64,000 bases of DNA, taken from Litoditis marina. Lineage: Eukaryota; Nematoda; Chromadorea; Rhabditida; Rhabditidae. The position numbers and the translations under genes were made by a program. The notes beneath the pieces were generated by a model. That model was not told the origin of the DNA, made no database searches, and worked only from the letters and a program-made list of their open reading frames with translations. The stretch covers positions 19,698,859 through 19,762,858 of the forward strand of contig OZ038437.1 in assembly GCA_964036275.1 (NCBI GenBank), read 5' to 3'. Within the stretch, counting starts at the first letter, position 1. The number at the start of each line of letters is the position of its first letter. Below are positions 19,571 to 29,177 of the stretch, piece after piece.

Positions 19571-22500
19571 CTACCATTCAAAATGAGCAGATAGTTGAGA
19601 AACGTCTCTTTTCTTCCTTGCCTCGACACAAGTCCCATTGGGGCCTTTACCATGGAGCATATCGTACGGATATCTACAGCACAGACTCTGCTTGTTATAC
19701 TCCTGAACCACAATTTCTCCATTCACTCGGAGGTAGCAGCAGGAAAAGTCCGAGTTCCGCGGAAAAGCCCCGTTGCAGCAGAAATGGGTGGATGACTGGA
19801 ACATTCTATCATCCTATTATCACAGTATCCGTTCTCCTTCGCCACCCTCTTTCTTTCTCTCTCTTCCTTTTCTCTCTTTCTCTCTCGTTCTCTCTACCTC
19901 TCCCCGTCTCTCTTCTTCCCCCATACTTTGGTAAGTTCAGACGCAGCTCTCTAGTTGGTGGTGGAAACCATCAATTCGCACTACATTATAAGCTGTGAAA
20001 ACAGCAGACGTTTGATTCTCATATGAAAAATGCAAAGTTTCACGTACTCTCGTGCATGTTTAGATATACCTATAGTTCGTTTTACCAATCGATGTCCTTC
20101 TACAGTAATCCGTCGAATATTCAGATGACTTTTATAATTAACAATGCATTGTTTTAGTTCCAAACGTATACAGTTTGTAGTAGTAAAGGTGCAGAAGATA
20201 CTAACACAATTTTGAAAAAATTCAAAACCGAAAACATACTCAACTTTGACCCGTAAGTTTGAGCAGATTACTGTAGAAGGTTTTGAGTGGGTGGAACGAA
20301 CTATAGCACCGTTAAGAAGCCCCAACGCTGATCTATTGGTTATACTTCGCTACGGTGCCTGATTGAGCTTCCTGGCAAATGGTGATATTCATCGGGTGAC
20401 AAAAGAGGTTCGAGCTCGAAAAGACGAGAAACAAAAATAAAGTTGCGGTAAAAAATGTACAAACTTGAGAGAGGAACTCACTTTGAACGGAACAAACGAT
20501 CCGCTGTTAGTTTTGCAGCATGAGTCGGATAACGTCTTATCCGAAGGCTGCAACACAAACAGGTCAATGATGATAATAAGAAAAAGATAGGAGAAAGTAG
20601 AGTAAATGGAAAATTCTCTCGTTCATGTTCAGAACGTTTTACGAATAAGTTCTAACTGGTAATTTAGTGTTGGAATTGTACGGCTGGTGAGTATCATTCA
20701 GAGTGAAGAGGCAGTGAAACACACATCAAAAGAGTTTGATTTTGGCTTCAACAGTATTTGTTAATTAACTTTGTTCCGTCCTTCGTTACGAGGCTGCGAT
20801 CATCATACGTTTGTGACTTACCGAGTCACGCTGCCTCTAAGACTAAATCTGTTTCCAATGAGTTAGAGCCGTTTGTTTCATGATGTTTTTAATTTAGTAT
20901 GTTTTGTGAACCTGATCGCCACAGCAAATTTGGCTCCGCCCTCCGTCGAACACTGTGCTTCCACAACAAACATCGGAAGGACTGCTGGTTCTGAAAAAAA
21001 CTGAAATGAGAGAGAGAAAATGAGAGAGAAAAAGAGAAGAGAGAGCGAGAAAAAAAGGTTAAGAGATAAAGAGAGTGGGGGGGGGAATATCAAGACATTG
21101 AAAGGGTAAAAGAGAGAGACAGATAATGAGAGAAAGCGAGAGATACAGATAATGAGAGAAAAGAGAAATAGAGAAAGAGAAAAAGAAAAGGGGGAAAGAG
21201 AGAGAGAGAAAGAGAGAGAAAGAGAGAGAAAGAGAGAGAGAAAGGGAGATATTACCTAGCCAGCGTTCCATTGCAGCACAAATTGTTTCTATCCAGCTTA
21301 GAGTGTACAGCTGTACCGCAACAATCTCCATTTATAACATTATGAACCTGAAAACCCCAAATTGCATTGAAAAATGAATGGATATACTATTAGTCAATTG
21401 CACAGTCTCGTAAAACATGTTAAACACAGCAGAACTCAGAAAAGTGCAATGACAGAGTGCACGAAGCCTCATTAGAATGCTAACTTTACGTGACTATTTA
21501 GTTTACTTCTAGTATATATGGTCTTCTTTCCAAACCACGCCAATACGGTGTCTGTTCCGGTTTTTCGGTAGAAACTTGTGACTTATGACGTGTATCCAGT
21601 TCAAACTACTAATCATTTTTGGTCATTCATTATGAAAAAATCAATATAGATCTGAAGAACGTCGTCAATTTTCGAATTTTCAAAAACAAGACTCGACTTG
21701 TTGATGGAAGAGTTATGCTTCTATCCCTTTGGGGACTCAGTTTATTCCTAATATCTCAAAACTTGTTTTGATTATTTATCGATTTGAAGAAATAAACTCA
21801 AAGAATGACGATTATGTGATTCAATCCCAACGCTACTGCAATACATTTTACAATTGCAGTTTAAAGGACCGATGCGCCGGGATCGGTCCACATACTATGA
21901 GTGAAACGTGAGACGGCCGCGACAATGTCGTTGCCGTCTCGGTTTTAACTGTTGTTTATCAGCCTGCGTCTCCTCAAAACATGTGCTATTTTCGTGAGTA
22001 AAATTTGTCACGGCAGCGACATTGTCGTTGCCGTCTTAATTTCGATTCAGTCGGCGGGGGCCGAGTCAGTGATATCTCAGAGTAAGCGCCCTTCTTTAAA
22101 AACTCTAGACAGACCTACTCGAATTGAAGATCCCACTTTCTTGAGAAATAGATCGAAAATAGAATTCGATCAGTTAACTGGTTTTCTGTTTTTGTAATTT
22201 TTTCCTCTTATCTTCGCCATTCTTCCAATAAAGACTGCGACAGGCTCAACCGATTGAGCGATGCAGGGCGAGCGGTTATAAATTACTTGCCAGCAGAAAA
22301 GATGGCGTTTAGATCAACGCTACGCAGGTGAGTGGACCCCCCGGTCCCTACCAATTCCACCATACGCTGTCCACAACGGTTTGACAAATATAACTAACCA
22401 CTCCACTGCAGCAGGTCTGGTCGTATCTGAGCACTTGAGTCCCGCAGCAAAGTTCGGCGTACGCTCCGCCCTGGTTTCGGTCGTGGACGAAACCCTCTGG

Positions 22501-23828
22501 AAGGAAATTAGAGGTGGCCTGACCAAAGGAACCAAACTTCGTGCCTTGCGCTCCACGGTTAACTTCTTCGCTCCAATGCCAATGCAAATGCGCTACAAAA
22601 ACTAATTCATTGATATTTTGTGGATCATTCAATCACAATTCATCAGTGGAGATTCGAAAACTTCGTTTTTGGGGCGCTTTCGCGTTGGAGCGAAAAAATT
22701 AATCGTGGACCTCAAGGCACGAGATTTGGCTCCTGTCAGGCCGTCGTTGAGAAAAAATTCAGATTCCACAATTAAACTAGAAATATTCATGTTTAATCTC
22801 ATTGGAAATTCGTGAATTATGACGTGGATGGGAATGAAACTTCACCTGAACTTCGGTCACTTTTTTATTGAAGGCTGCAGCCTCCGGTATGTTGGTTTGC
22901 AACAGTTTTCATACAAGAAGTAAGTTATAAAAAGATAATTCACTTTATTGTTTATTCAGACAATGAGATGCTCGAAACGGAAGTTATAACGGCAATGTAC
23001 ATATTTTCGTTCAATAAGAACGTTAGAAAAGGACGATTAAGTGGTCTGATTTCCACGCCTCAGTCCTTTAAACTGCAGTACATTTTTCAACTGCAGTATA
23101 AAGGACCGTTGACACGGGATTGGTCCACATAATCGTCCTGCTCTAAAGGTCGGCAGAAAGGAAAGCTAGTTCATTTACCCCGGGGTACCTAAATATAACG
23201 TTGCGGGCGCCAAAACAGGCAAACACGTGTCAACCGTGTGCAAATTGTGTTCTCTAGTTTGAATTGAAAGTCAAACTTATTGGTTTCTTATGATAAGCTC
23301 TTTCATATTGACTTTCCTTTCTGTCCCCCTTTAATGTGACTATTGGGTCTCAACTTCACCAACCGCAACACAGCTGCGAGTACGTGTTGTAGGGTGTATT
23401 TCCACAACAAGCCATTCCGAACAAATCCTCTGCTCGCTCGAAATTCTCACAAACATCAGTATTTTGGCCGCAACAGGCCTTTATCACTGAAAAAAGTTCA
23501 ATTATTAGTTACTATTTTGTAGTTTGATCCCCGTGTGTTTTGAGCACAACTCGAGATATGCTGTGTAGCTGAAACTAAAGACTAAAGGCTAAAGGATAGA
23601 ATATCTCACCATCTTCAATTCAAGAATGAGTTGTTTACCAACTTTTTCAATGATAGTAATAATTCAAACAATAATCTGAAGAAAACAAACTGTAGAATCT
23701 ATTCTTACAAACGCAGTTGGTTTTCGACGAACTTGCTTTTCACATTAACGAAGTAATTTAGGAAACCAACCTAATTGAGCCATAGCATTGTGAGCAACTG
23801 TTGATAGAATAATAATAACAGACAACAT
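19571..23828 (-). CDS. Secreted galaxin-like CC-repeat protein, 224 aa, 6 exons
   Basis: Exons in coding order: 23828-23771, 23486-23364, 22496-22399, 21347-21256, 20990-20912, 19795-19571. They sum to 675 nt with every phase matching. Residues 1-18 (MLSVIIILSTVAHNAMAQ) form a signal peptide. The rest is repeated CCG-x3-Y/F-(D)-x-CC-x-G units: ACCGNTPYNTYSQLCC, LCCGTQVLRYDQTCCSG, DCCGTAVHSKLDRNNLCCNG, VCCGSTVFDGGRSQICCG, then FCCNGAFPRNSDFSCC. This is the galaxin repeat pattern first described in coral skeletal matrix. Such proteins are extracellular and probably disulfide-bonded. Function here is unknown. Donors of exons 1 and 2 are GTTGGT. A plus-strand open frame over exon 3 is its antisense shadow. 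Confidence 0.85.
20071..20306. repeat. MITE family G copy
   Basis: TATAGTTCGTTTTACCAATC to TGGAACGAACTATAG, with inverted CTACAGTAAT/ATTACTGTAG blocks. It lies in the last intron of the galaxin-like gene. Confidence 0.62.
21000..21250. repeat. GA-rich low-complexity tract
   Basis: GAGA/GAAA-rich sequence between galaxin-like exons 4 and 5. Open frames here are Ser/Leu or Glu/Arg artefacts. Confidence 0.85.
21383..21515. repeat. MITE family A copy
   Basis: Full copy, ATACTATTAGTCAATTGC to TTTAGTTTACTTCTAGTAT. Confidence 0.75.
21799..21894. repeat. MITE family B, partial copy
   Basis: AATGACGATTATGTGATTC to GGGATCGGTCCACATA. The final GTCCTTC end is missing. Confidence 0.6.
22505..22745. repeat. 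Inverted repeat just upstream of galaxin-like exon 3
   Basis: The arm at about 22515-22580 (CTTCGTGCCTTGCGCTCCAC) pairs with an arm at about 22675-22745 (GTGGACCTCAAGGCACGAG). The arms are imperfect, with a loop of about 95 bp. This explains the long plus-strand frame at 22381-22605. Confidence 0.55.
23029..23147. repeat. MITE family B copy
   Basis: AAAGGACGATTAAGTGG to CACATAATCGTCCTGC. In galaxin-like intron 2. Confidence 0.72.
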
Positions 23829-23832
23829 CTAT

Positions 23833-23835
23833 CTG
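23833..23835 (-). promoter_or_regulatory. Probable spliced-leader acceptor for the galaxin-like gene
   Basis: Read on the minus strand, CTATACAG lies 4 nt before the start ATG. It is compatible with trans-splicing, perhaps as the downstream gene of a PTPS-galaxin pair. Confidence 0.35.
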
Positions 23836-24391
23836 TATAGTAGTCCAATGTGAATCGGATAGAACGGTGAAGCATCTCTGTTTCTCTGCCCCTCTCCATC
23901 TCCCCTCTCTCTCTCTCCTTTGTTTGGATTCAGCAGGTGTGTTAACAGAACCCCTATCACGAATGCGCAATTCAGGGATACGTAATAATGTTAGATCGTT
24001 GATGAGTTGTATGTAAATTGTAAAACGTTTTTTAGTAGTGAACATCTGAATGGAAATTTAGCATAAGATAAGATGTTTCGGCTCGATATGTCAAAAATCA
24101 GTAGAAACAGAGCAAAAGTTAGGGTCTTCATCGGTTTGTTTCATTGGCAATTGGTAGCTTCGTTGGATGAATGTTTTAATGGAAAATAACCTTTTCTCAG
24201 CTTCACTATATTCCAGGTACGCTCCATTTGACTTACTAAAAAAAAGAACTTTTCGTTGCCCGAACAGTTAGAAAAACACTATATTCCACTTGGTTTACAA
24301 TTGTTTCGATGAGGTTTTAATGTGTTTCACACCAACGACTTTTCAGAAAAAGCAGGTATGACAAAACTTCTTATTCAAATAAGTACAAAAT

Positions 24392-27300
24392 TCAATGTCC
24401 TTTGTAAGTGAAAATATTCTTGGGTGTCTCTTCCAGGGTACATTTGTACAGTAGTTCGGGTGAACCCAGTCGTTCCTTCAATTTCTCGAAAAGGTAGATG
24501 CAGACATTCTCAGAAGTACTCACTCGGTCCTGCAAATATACTATAGTCGTCGCCAATGGAAAGGCGGGAGGGTACTGTATGTCTCACTTTCCACTGTACA
24601 CGCAAGTCTTCGATTTGAAAGCTTGCCCGATATGTGCTGTAATAGCGTGGTGGTTAGCGCCCTGCTACGAATCTTTTGCTCGCAGGCTCGATGCCGGCGA
24701 GAGAAAGAAACTTATAAATTTGGCACCCAACTGAAGAATAGTCACATTATTCAACATGTTTACGTAGTTGTTCATTAAAGAAACCGTTTCGCTATAATTT
24801 GAGTTTCACGAAAAATTTAAAAAGCTCAAAAAAGATTCTGAATGCCTTCCCATAGACCACGAAAAAACTTTCTGATTGGAAATTTGTAAAATTTGCATAA
24901 CATCAAGCAATAAAGAAGGGGACATAAACATTTTCACTGTGACGCAACCTGACTTGTTTTATTTACATCCAGATTTATTTGCATTTTTTGGTCCCTGAGT
25001 GTGTATTCGTATGTGATTGAGTGTTTTGAAATCATTTTCGCACTTCTATAGGCTATTTTGAGCATACCCCGTACGCAACTCCCCTATCGGTGTCATTACG
25101 TAAGCCGCTTTTCTGAGAAAACGAAGCAAGATAGGGTTATAAAAGTATATATTTTTGATAATGATTTCTCATTTGCCATAGGGTCAGTTTGTTAAATCAA
25201 AAGTCAAAATTAAAGCGGGACGGATTCTTTAAAGTAGCTCCGTTACGAGGCGGTGATCATCGAACATGTCTCGGATTTTTCACAGTACCAGCTTCTTATG
25301 AGTTTATGGTGGTCCCTTCCCTTCTTTTAAGACTTCATGGTGGATTATCGAATGATAATCACTCAAATATTGTATTTTCGTGTATTTCAAAGCTGAAACG
25401 GGGGTCCACGATGGAAAACTCACGCCGAGCGCTTTTTTACCGCAAAGGTATAGTCAATTGAATTCCTTCATAGAACTCTACAGTAGTCAACAATTTCAAA
25501 AAGAAATTTCTAAGAAACCTTTCCACAGTTTGGTCAGATGGTAGCGACCTTCAATAAAGATACATAAATCGAGATGAAGATTCTAGAAAATATTTAACAT
25601 CTTCAGTATAATTTCATGTATATCAGCTAAATTGCAATGAAATGTTCAAACCAACAGGAGGAAGTCCTAGATTGAACACGATTGATAGCAAATTTTTATG
25701 TTTTCCGATATTTCGAAAACTTAAAGAAGGAAGATAATGTGGACCAATCCCGTGTCAACGGTCCTTTAAACTGCAATTGAAAAATTTATTGCAGTTTAAA
25801 GGACTGAAGCGTTGCGATTGGACCACATAATCGTCCTTCTTTAAGTTTCGAACTGATACTGTAGCAGTTCTCGTAGAATGATAAGATATATATCTAACAA
25901 AGAGAACGAGAATGGAAAGAATTAACCCAGATGTATCTGTTTCGTTCGATTTTGCTGTGTTTGTAGTTTGGTCCCGATTTACTATGTAGATTGTACAAAA
26001 TGTAAATGTGTTAAGGTTCTGACAACTAAAGCGATCGCGCTCTCTCTCTGCCTGCTCGTCGCATGTACTCTCTCGCTTCTCACTGCTCTATCACTGCCTA
26101 CTCGTCGTCTGCGCCCTCTTCCTCTCATCTATCCGTCTACCCATGCTAAATACGGCGAGCCCTGGGATGCACCTCTCAGTTTTGTTCTAAGCATCGTTGG
26201 AAATTGCAATCAGTAATAACAAGTAAATGTGATAAAAAGTGTGTGGATTATGTTATTATTGTGTTGATAGCTATTTTTAACAAGTGAAAGTGAATAAAAC
26301 TTTGAGTAGTTAGGCTACTATAGAATGGATGTATATTACTGACTATTGTTTCATATATGATGTTTATCTTCTCCAAAGTTACTTTTTTAAAGTAGGATGA
26401 TTATGTCGACCAATTTTGAAGTTTAAAGGACTGAAGCGTTGGGATTGGTCCAGATAATCGCCCTTCTTTAAGTTCATGAGCAAAAAACATTGTTTTGGGT
26501 TTTGAGGATTTCGTACCTCGAACCACGGGATATCCAAATCGATATTCTTGTGATCTATCGTATCGAGTACAGCGCCCATTTCCCTTTTCAATTCGGCAAG
26601 ATCAAAGACCATCCCCGTTGTCGAATCGATTGGGCCACGCAGTTTTACCTGAAATGCACACCACTCAGAAACAAGGAAAGCGAGAGAGCATGGAGATCGA
26701 TGAGACGCAGACCGTTCAACCTGCACACTCACTGGTGACGATCATAATTGTAATGAAACTTCACAAACTGCAGCTTTTACCCTCAAGACAATCAAAATTT
26801 CTGAGGGCTCTTTAAAGAAGGACTATTATGTGGACCAATCCCGTGTCAACGGTCCTTTAAACGAATATGAAGGTTGTATTGCAGTTTAAAGGAGGATTGG
26901 ACCACATAATCGTCCTTTTTTAAAAGAGAGTATAGTATGGTGTTCAGTTCTAATTGGGAACTTTTGAGACGAAATAAACTACAAACTACAAATCGTCACC
27001 CCCTTCATTTGTTCATTTTCTCCTTTGTGTTGAAGAAGGACGATTATGAGGTCCAATCACAACGGTTCAGTCCTTTAAACTGCAATACATGTTTCAATGC
27101 AGTTTAAAGGACCGTTGACACGGGATTGGTTCACGTCATCGTACTTCTTTGGGGGATTGACCCACTTTGTGTTTTGTTCAATCGGCGCACACTGTGCAAA
27201 TAATATGAAGAATCCAAACTACAAGATAAGATCAACATGTTCTGTTTCAGCTTGACATTTCCAAAAAAGCCACTTGTGGGGCTGTCTCTTTCCAAAACAA

Positions 27301-28270
27301 AATTTACGGTATAAATATTCGTTGAGTGTTCTCATGTTGTCTGTGTTTGTAGTTTGACCCCGTCGCTTTCCGATGAGAACTCGAAGACAATGGCGTGTAT
27401 CAAGTTCAAACTACAATCGAATCACCTATTTCAGCTTCAAAGACTTCTTTCGGATAGATTTTAGTTTGACAAGTGAAACAAAATGAAAAATGTATGAAGG
27501 CCTCCGAAAAAGTTCGAAAAACTGGAAAAAGGTTTTCCCGGACAATTCCAGTGGCCGTATTTATGAAGATCCCAGGATTTTCATCCCGACCTGCGTCTCC
27601 TATAATACACGCTATTTCTCCGCTCTAACATCTCGCCGGGATACGAGATATTTGCGAAATAGTGCGCTAAAACGAGAGACGCAGGTGGTGACGATTAAGC
27701 TCAAAAGCATTAAGCTACAACTTATAACTATAACTTTATAAATTTACACATCAACAAAAAGTTCAAAGTGTGACAATAGGTAGTTAATAAGGATAAACTA
27801 TTCTTGTGAGAGTTTGGAGAGAGAAAAGTGATACAGTTTTCATTCAGAGACATCCGCTCAATGTGTTTGAGCTTAACCGTCACCCACTCGCAGGATGGGA
27901 TGAAGGGGCCGGGATGCTCTAGCATACGTAAACAGGACCTGAGTATGTATGCTAGAAGATCATCCCATCCTGCGTCTCTCGCTAAGCCTCACTATTTCTC
28001 GTCTCTCACATCCCGGCGGGATGTGAGAGCAGAGAAATAGCGTATGTTTGAGGAGACGCAGGATGGGATGAAGGTGCCGGGATCTTCTAGCATACGTGCT
28101 CTGATTGTCGTTCCAGAACGTACCTTCCAAACGTAGTTGTGTCCATGTCCATTGGGATTGTTGCATTTCCCGTAAATTTCTCTGTTTTTCTCCTCCGACA
28201 GTTGTTTTGAATTCAGTCTGTGAGCCGAGGAAAAGGCCTCCACCCTTTCCATGGTCACAATATTACTCAT
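24392..28270 (-). CDS. ptps-1: 6-pyruvoyl-tetrahydropterin synthase (PTPS), 138 aa, 3 exons
   Basis: Exons in coding order: 28270-28124, 26648-26517, 24529-24392, all phase 0. PTPS (EC 4.2.3.12) converts 7,8-dihydroneopterin triphosphate to 6-pyruvoyl-tetrahydropterin in tetrahydrobiopterin synthesis, in the cytosol. Zinc-ligand histidines are visible at SSAHRL (His17) and HGHN (His42, His44). The catalytic cysteine is in [13 protein letters not shown] (Cys36). The Asp-His pair is in DTIDHKN (Asp81, His82). The pterin-anchoring Glu is at [12 protein letters not shown] (probably Glu127). [11 protein letters not shown] matches the conserved STTENVAVYIW of animal enzymes. Length fits the family (about 140-145 aa). 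The first exon begins at an acceptor directly at the ATG. The galaxin-like gene follows 563 bp downstream on the same strand. Confidence 0.93.
24540..24735 (+). repeat. Family H tRNA-derived SINE-like copy (best example)
   Basis: ACTATAGTCGTCGCCAATGG, then GGCGGGAGGGTACTGTATGT. The tRNA-like part follows: TAGCGTGGTGGTTAGCGCCC (box A-like), CTCGCAGGCTCGATGCC (box B-like), GAGAGAAAGAAACTTATAAA and TTTGGCACC. It lies in PTPS intron 2. Confidence 0.6.
25220..25400 (-). repeat. Dispersed copy of the innexin terminal region (3' UTR part)
   Basis: On the minus strand it matches the sequence around and after the innexin stop: TTCGATAATCCACCATGAAG, then AAGGGAAGGGACCA, then GATGATCACCGCCTCGTAAC. It lies in PTPS intron 2. 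See also 44004 and 50128. Confidence 0.6.
25720..25845. repeat. MITE family B copy
   Basis: Full copy with ACTTAAAGAAGGAAGATAA and ATAATCGTCCTTCTTTAAG ends. In PTPS intron 2. Confidence 0.75.
26388..26471. repeat. MITE family B, internally deleted copy
   Basis: Both ends are present (AAGTAGGATGATTATG and AGATAATCGCCCTTC). One inner TTTAAACTGCAA arm is missing. Confidence 0.65.
26812..26924. repeat. MITE family B copy
   Basis: AAAGAAGGACTATTATGTGG to CACATAATCGTCCTTTTTTA. In PTPS intron 1. Confidence 0.72.
27031..27151. repeat. MITE family B copy
   Basis: GAAGAAGGACGATTATGAGG to TTCACGTCATCGTACTTC. In PTPS intron 1, 107 bp from the previous copy. Confidence 0.72.
27340..27416. repeat. MITE family C copy
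   Basis: GTGTTTGTAGTTTGACCCCG to AAGTTCAAACTACAATCG. Confidence 0.65.
27559..27693. repeat. MITE family D, diverged copy
   Basis: Family D is about 170 bp and palindromic. It runs CACGTATGCTAGAAGATCCC, GGCACC, ATCCCATCCTGCGTCTC, ATTTCTCTGCTCT, then CATCCCGGCGGGATG at the centre and back. This copy keeps TGCGTCTCC...GAGAGACGCAGG with many substitutions. Confidence 0.55.
27892..28103. repeat. MITE family D, composite copy
   Basis: A right end (27892-27930, GGATGGGATGAAGGGGCCGG) is followed by a whole element (27947-28103) with the CACATCCCGGCGGGATGTGA centre. The composite ends 20 bp from the donor of PTPS exon 1. Confidence 0.72.
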
Positions 28271-28273
28271 CTG
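28271..28273 (-). promoter_or_regulatory. Probable spliced-leader acceptor for PTPS
   Basis: Minus-strand ATTTTCTCAG ends exactly at the start ATG, so the exon has no 5' UTR of its own. This is typical of trans-splicing. An unseen upstream 5' UTR exon is the alternative. Confidence 0.45.
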
Positions 28274-29061
28274 AGAAAATAGAGAACATAGTTAGGAAAG
28301 TGTTTATAATGAAAATTAGAATAAAGATCATTATAAGTAGGTACGGAAGAACGCACAAGAACCACGCAACAGTCCAAATACCAAAACTAACAATTACGAT
28401 GGTTACAAGTGAAGTTAATTATTATTTTGTCACAGCTGAAAATAAAATAAAAGCTTGGCAACGGAACAATGAATGACTTTTTATTTCGTTTGTGTTTTGA
28501 ATTATTTTAGCAAGCTAAATTTCAGTTTTGTTTTCGCCGAGGCAGGTAGGCGTCATGAATATGATTCAATTCTGAATTTAGACATGTTATGAATTTTCTA
28601 CAACCGCTTGTTACAAAGTGTACAAATAGAGTGTATAATAACCATCGACTCAAAACGAGTTGTATTGCTTACTTAATTAGTATTCGTATTTATTAAGATT
28701 ATGATATTCACCACTTCGTAAAAACGACGTGCAACAATAAGTATGTAAATATATAAACTATATAAGTATGTGAGGTTTGTTATTATGTGAAGGTTATCGT
28801 GAATATAGATAAATAAATAAAGGGTGACCCAATGCCATTTTTATCTCCTTTTAGAGCAAGCAACACAAAATCAATAGGCAACCCGGAATGTGCGTATATT
28901 ATATACCCTCATTACCAAATAAGGCGATTAAATGTCCCCGAAAAGGATAATAACCGGAATTTCGGGTTATGTTTGGTGTTAATTATCATATTGTTGGTTA
29001 TATTGATCAAAGTGAGAATAATACACTGTTCATATTTCATATTTTTTTTATTTTATATTTA

Positions 29062-29067
29062 TTTATT
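29062..29067 (-). terminator. Innexin polyadenylation signal
   Basis: Minus-strand AATAAA in GTGAATAAATAAAT, about 110 nt after the stop codon. The same TCGTAACG-GACGxGAATxAATAAA context is conserved in the dispersed copy at 50128-50340. Confidence 0.5.
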
Positions 29068-29177
29068 CACGTCGCTCCGTTACGAGGCGGTGTTCATCAT
29101 ACATGTCACAGATCTTTGTAGCAGCAGTTTCTTGTAAGGTCTTGGTCCCTTTCCTTCATAGGAGTCTTCATGGTGGA

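Noticed and set aside
22381..22605. Plus-strand 74-codon frame with a protein-like look and a possible upstream ATG exon at 22302
   Set aside because: The upstream exon cannot be joined in phase at any acceptor, and the frame lies antisense to galaxin-like exon 3 and over an inverted repeat.
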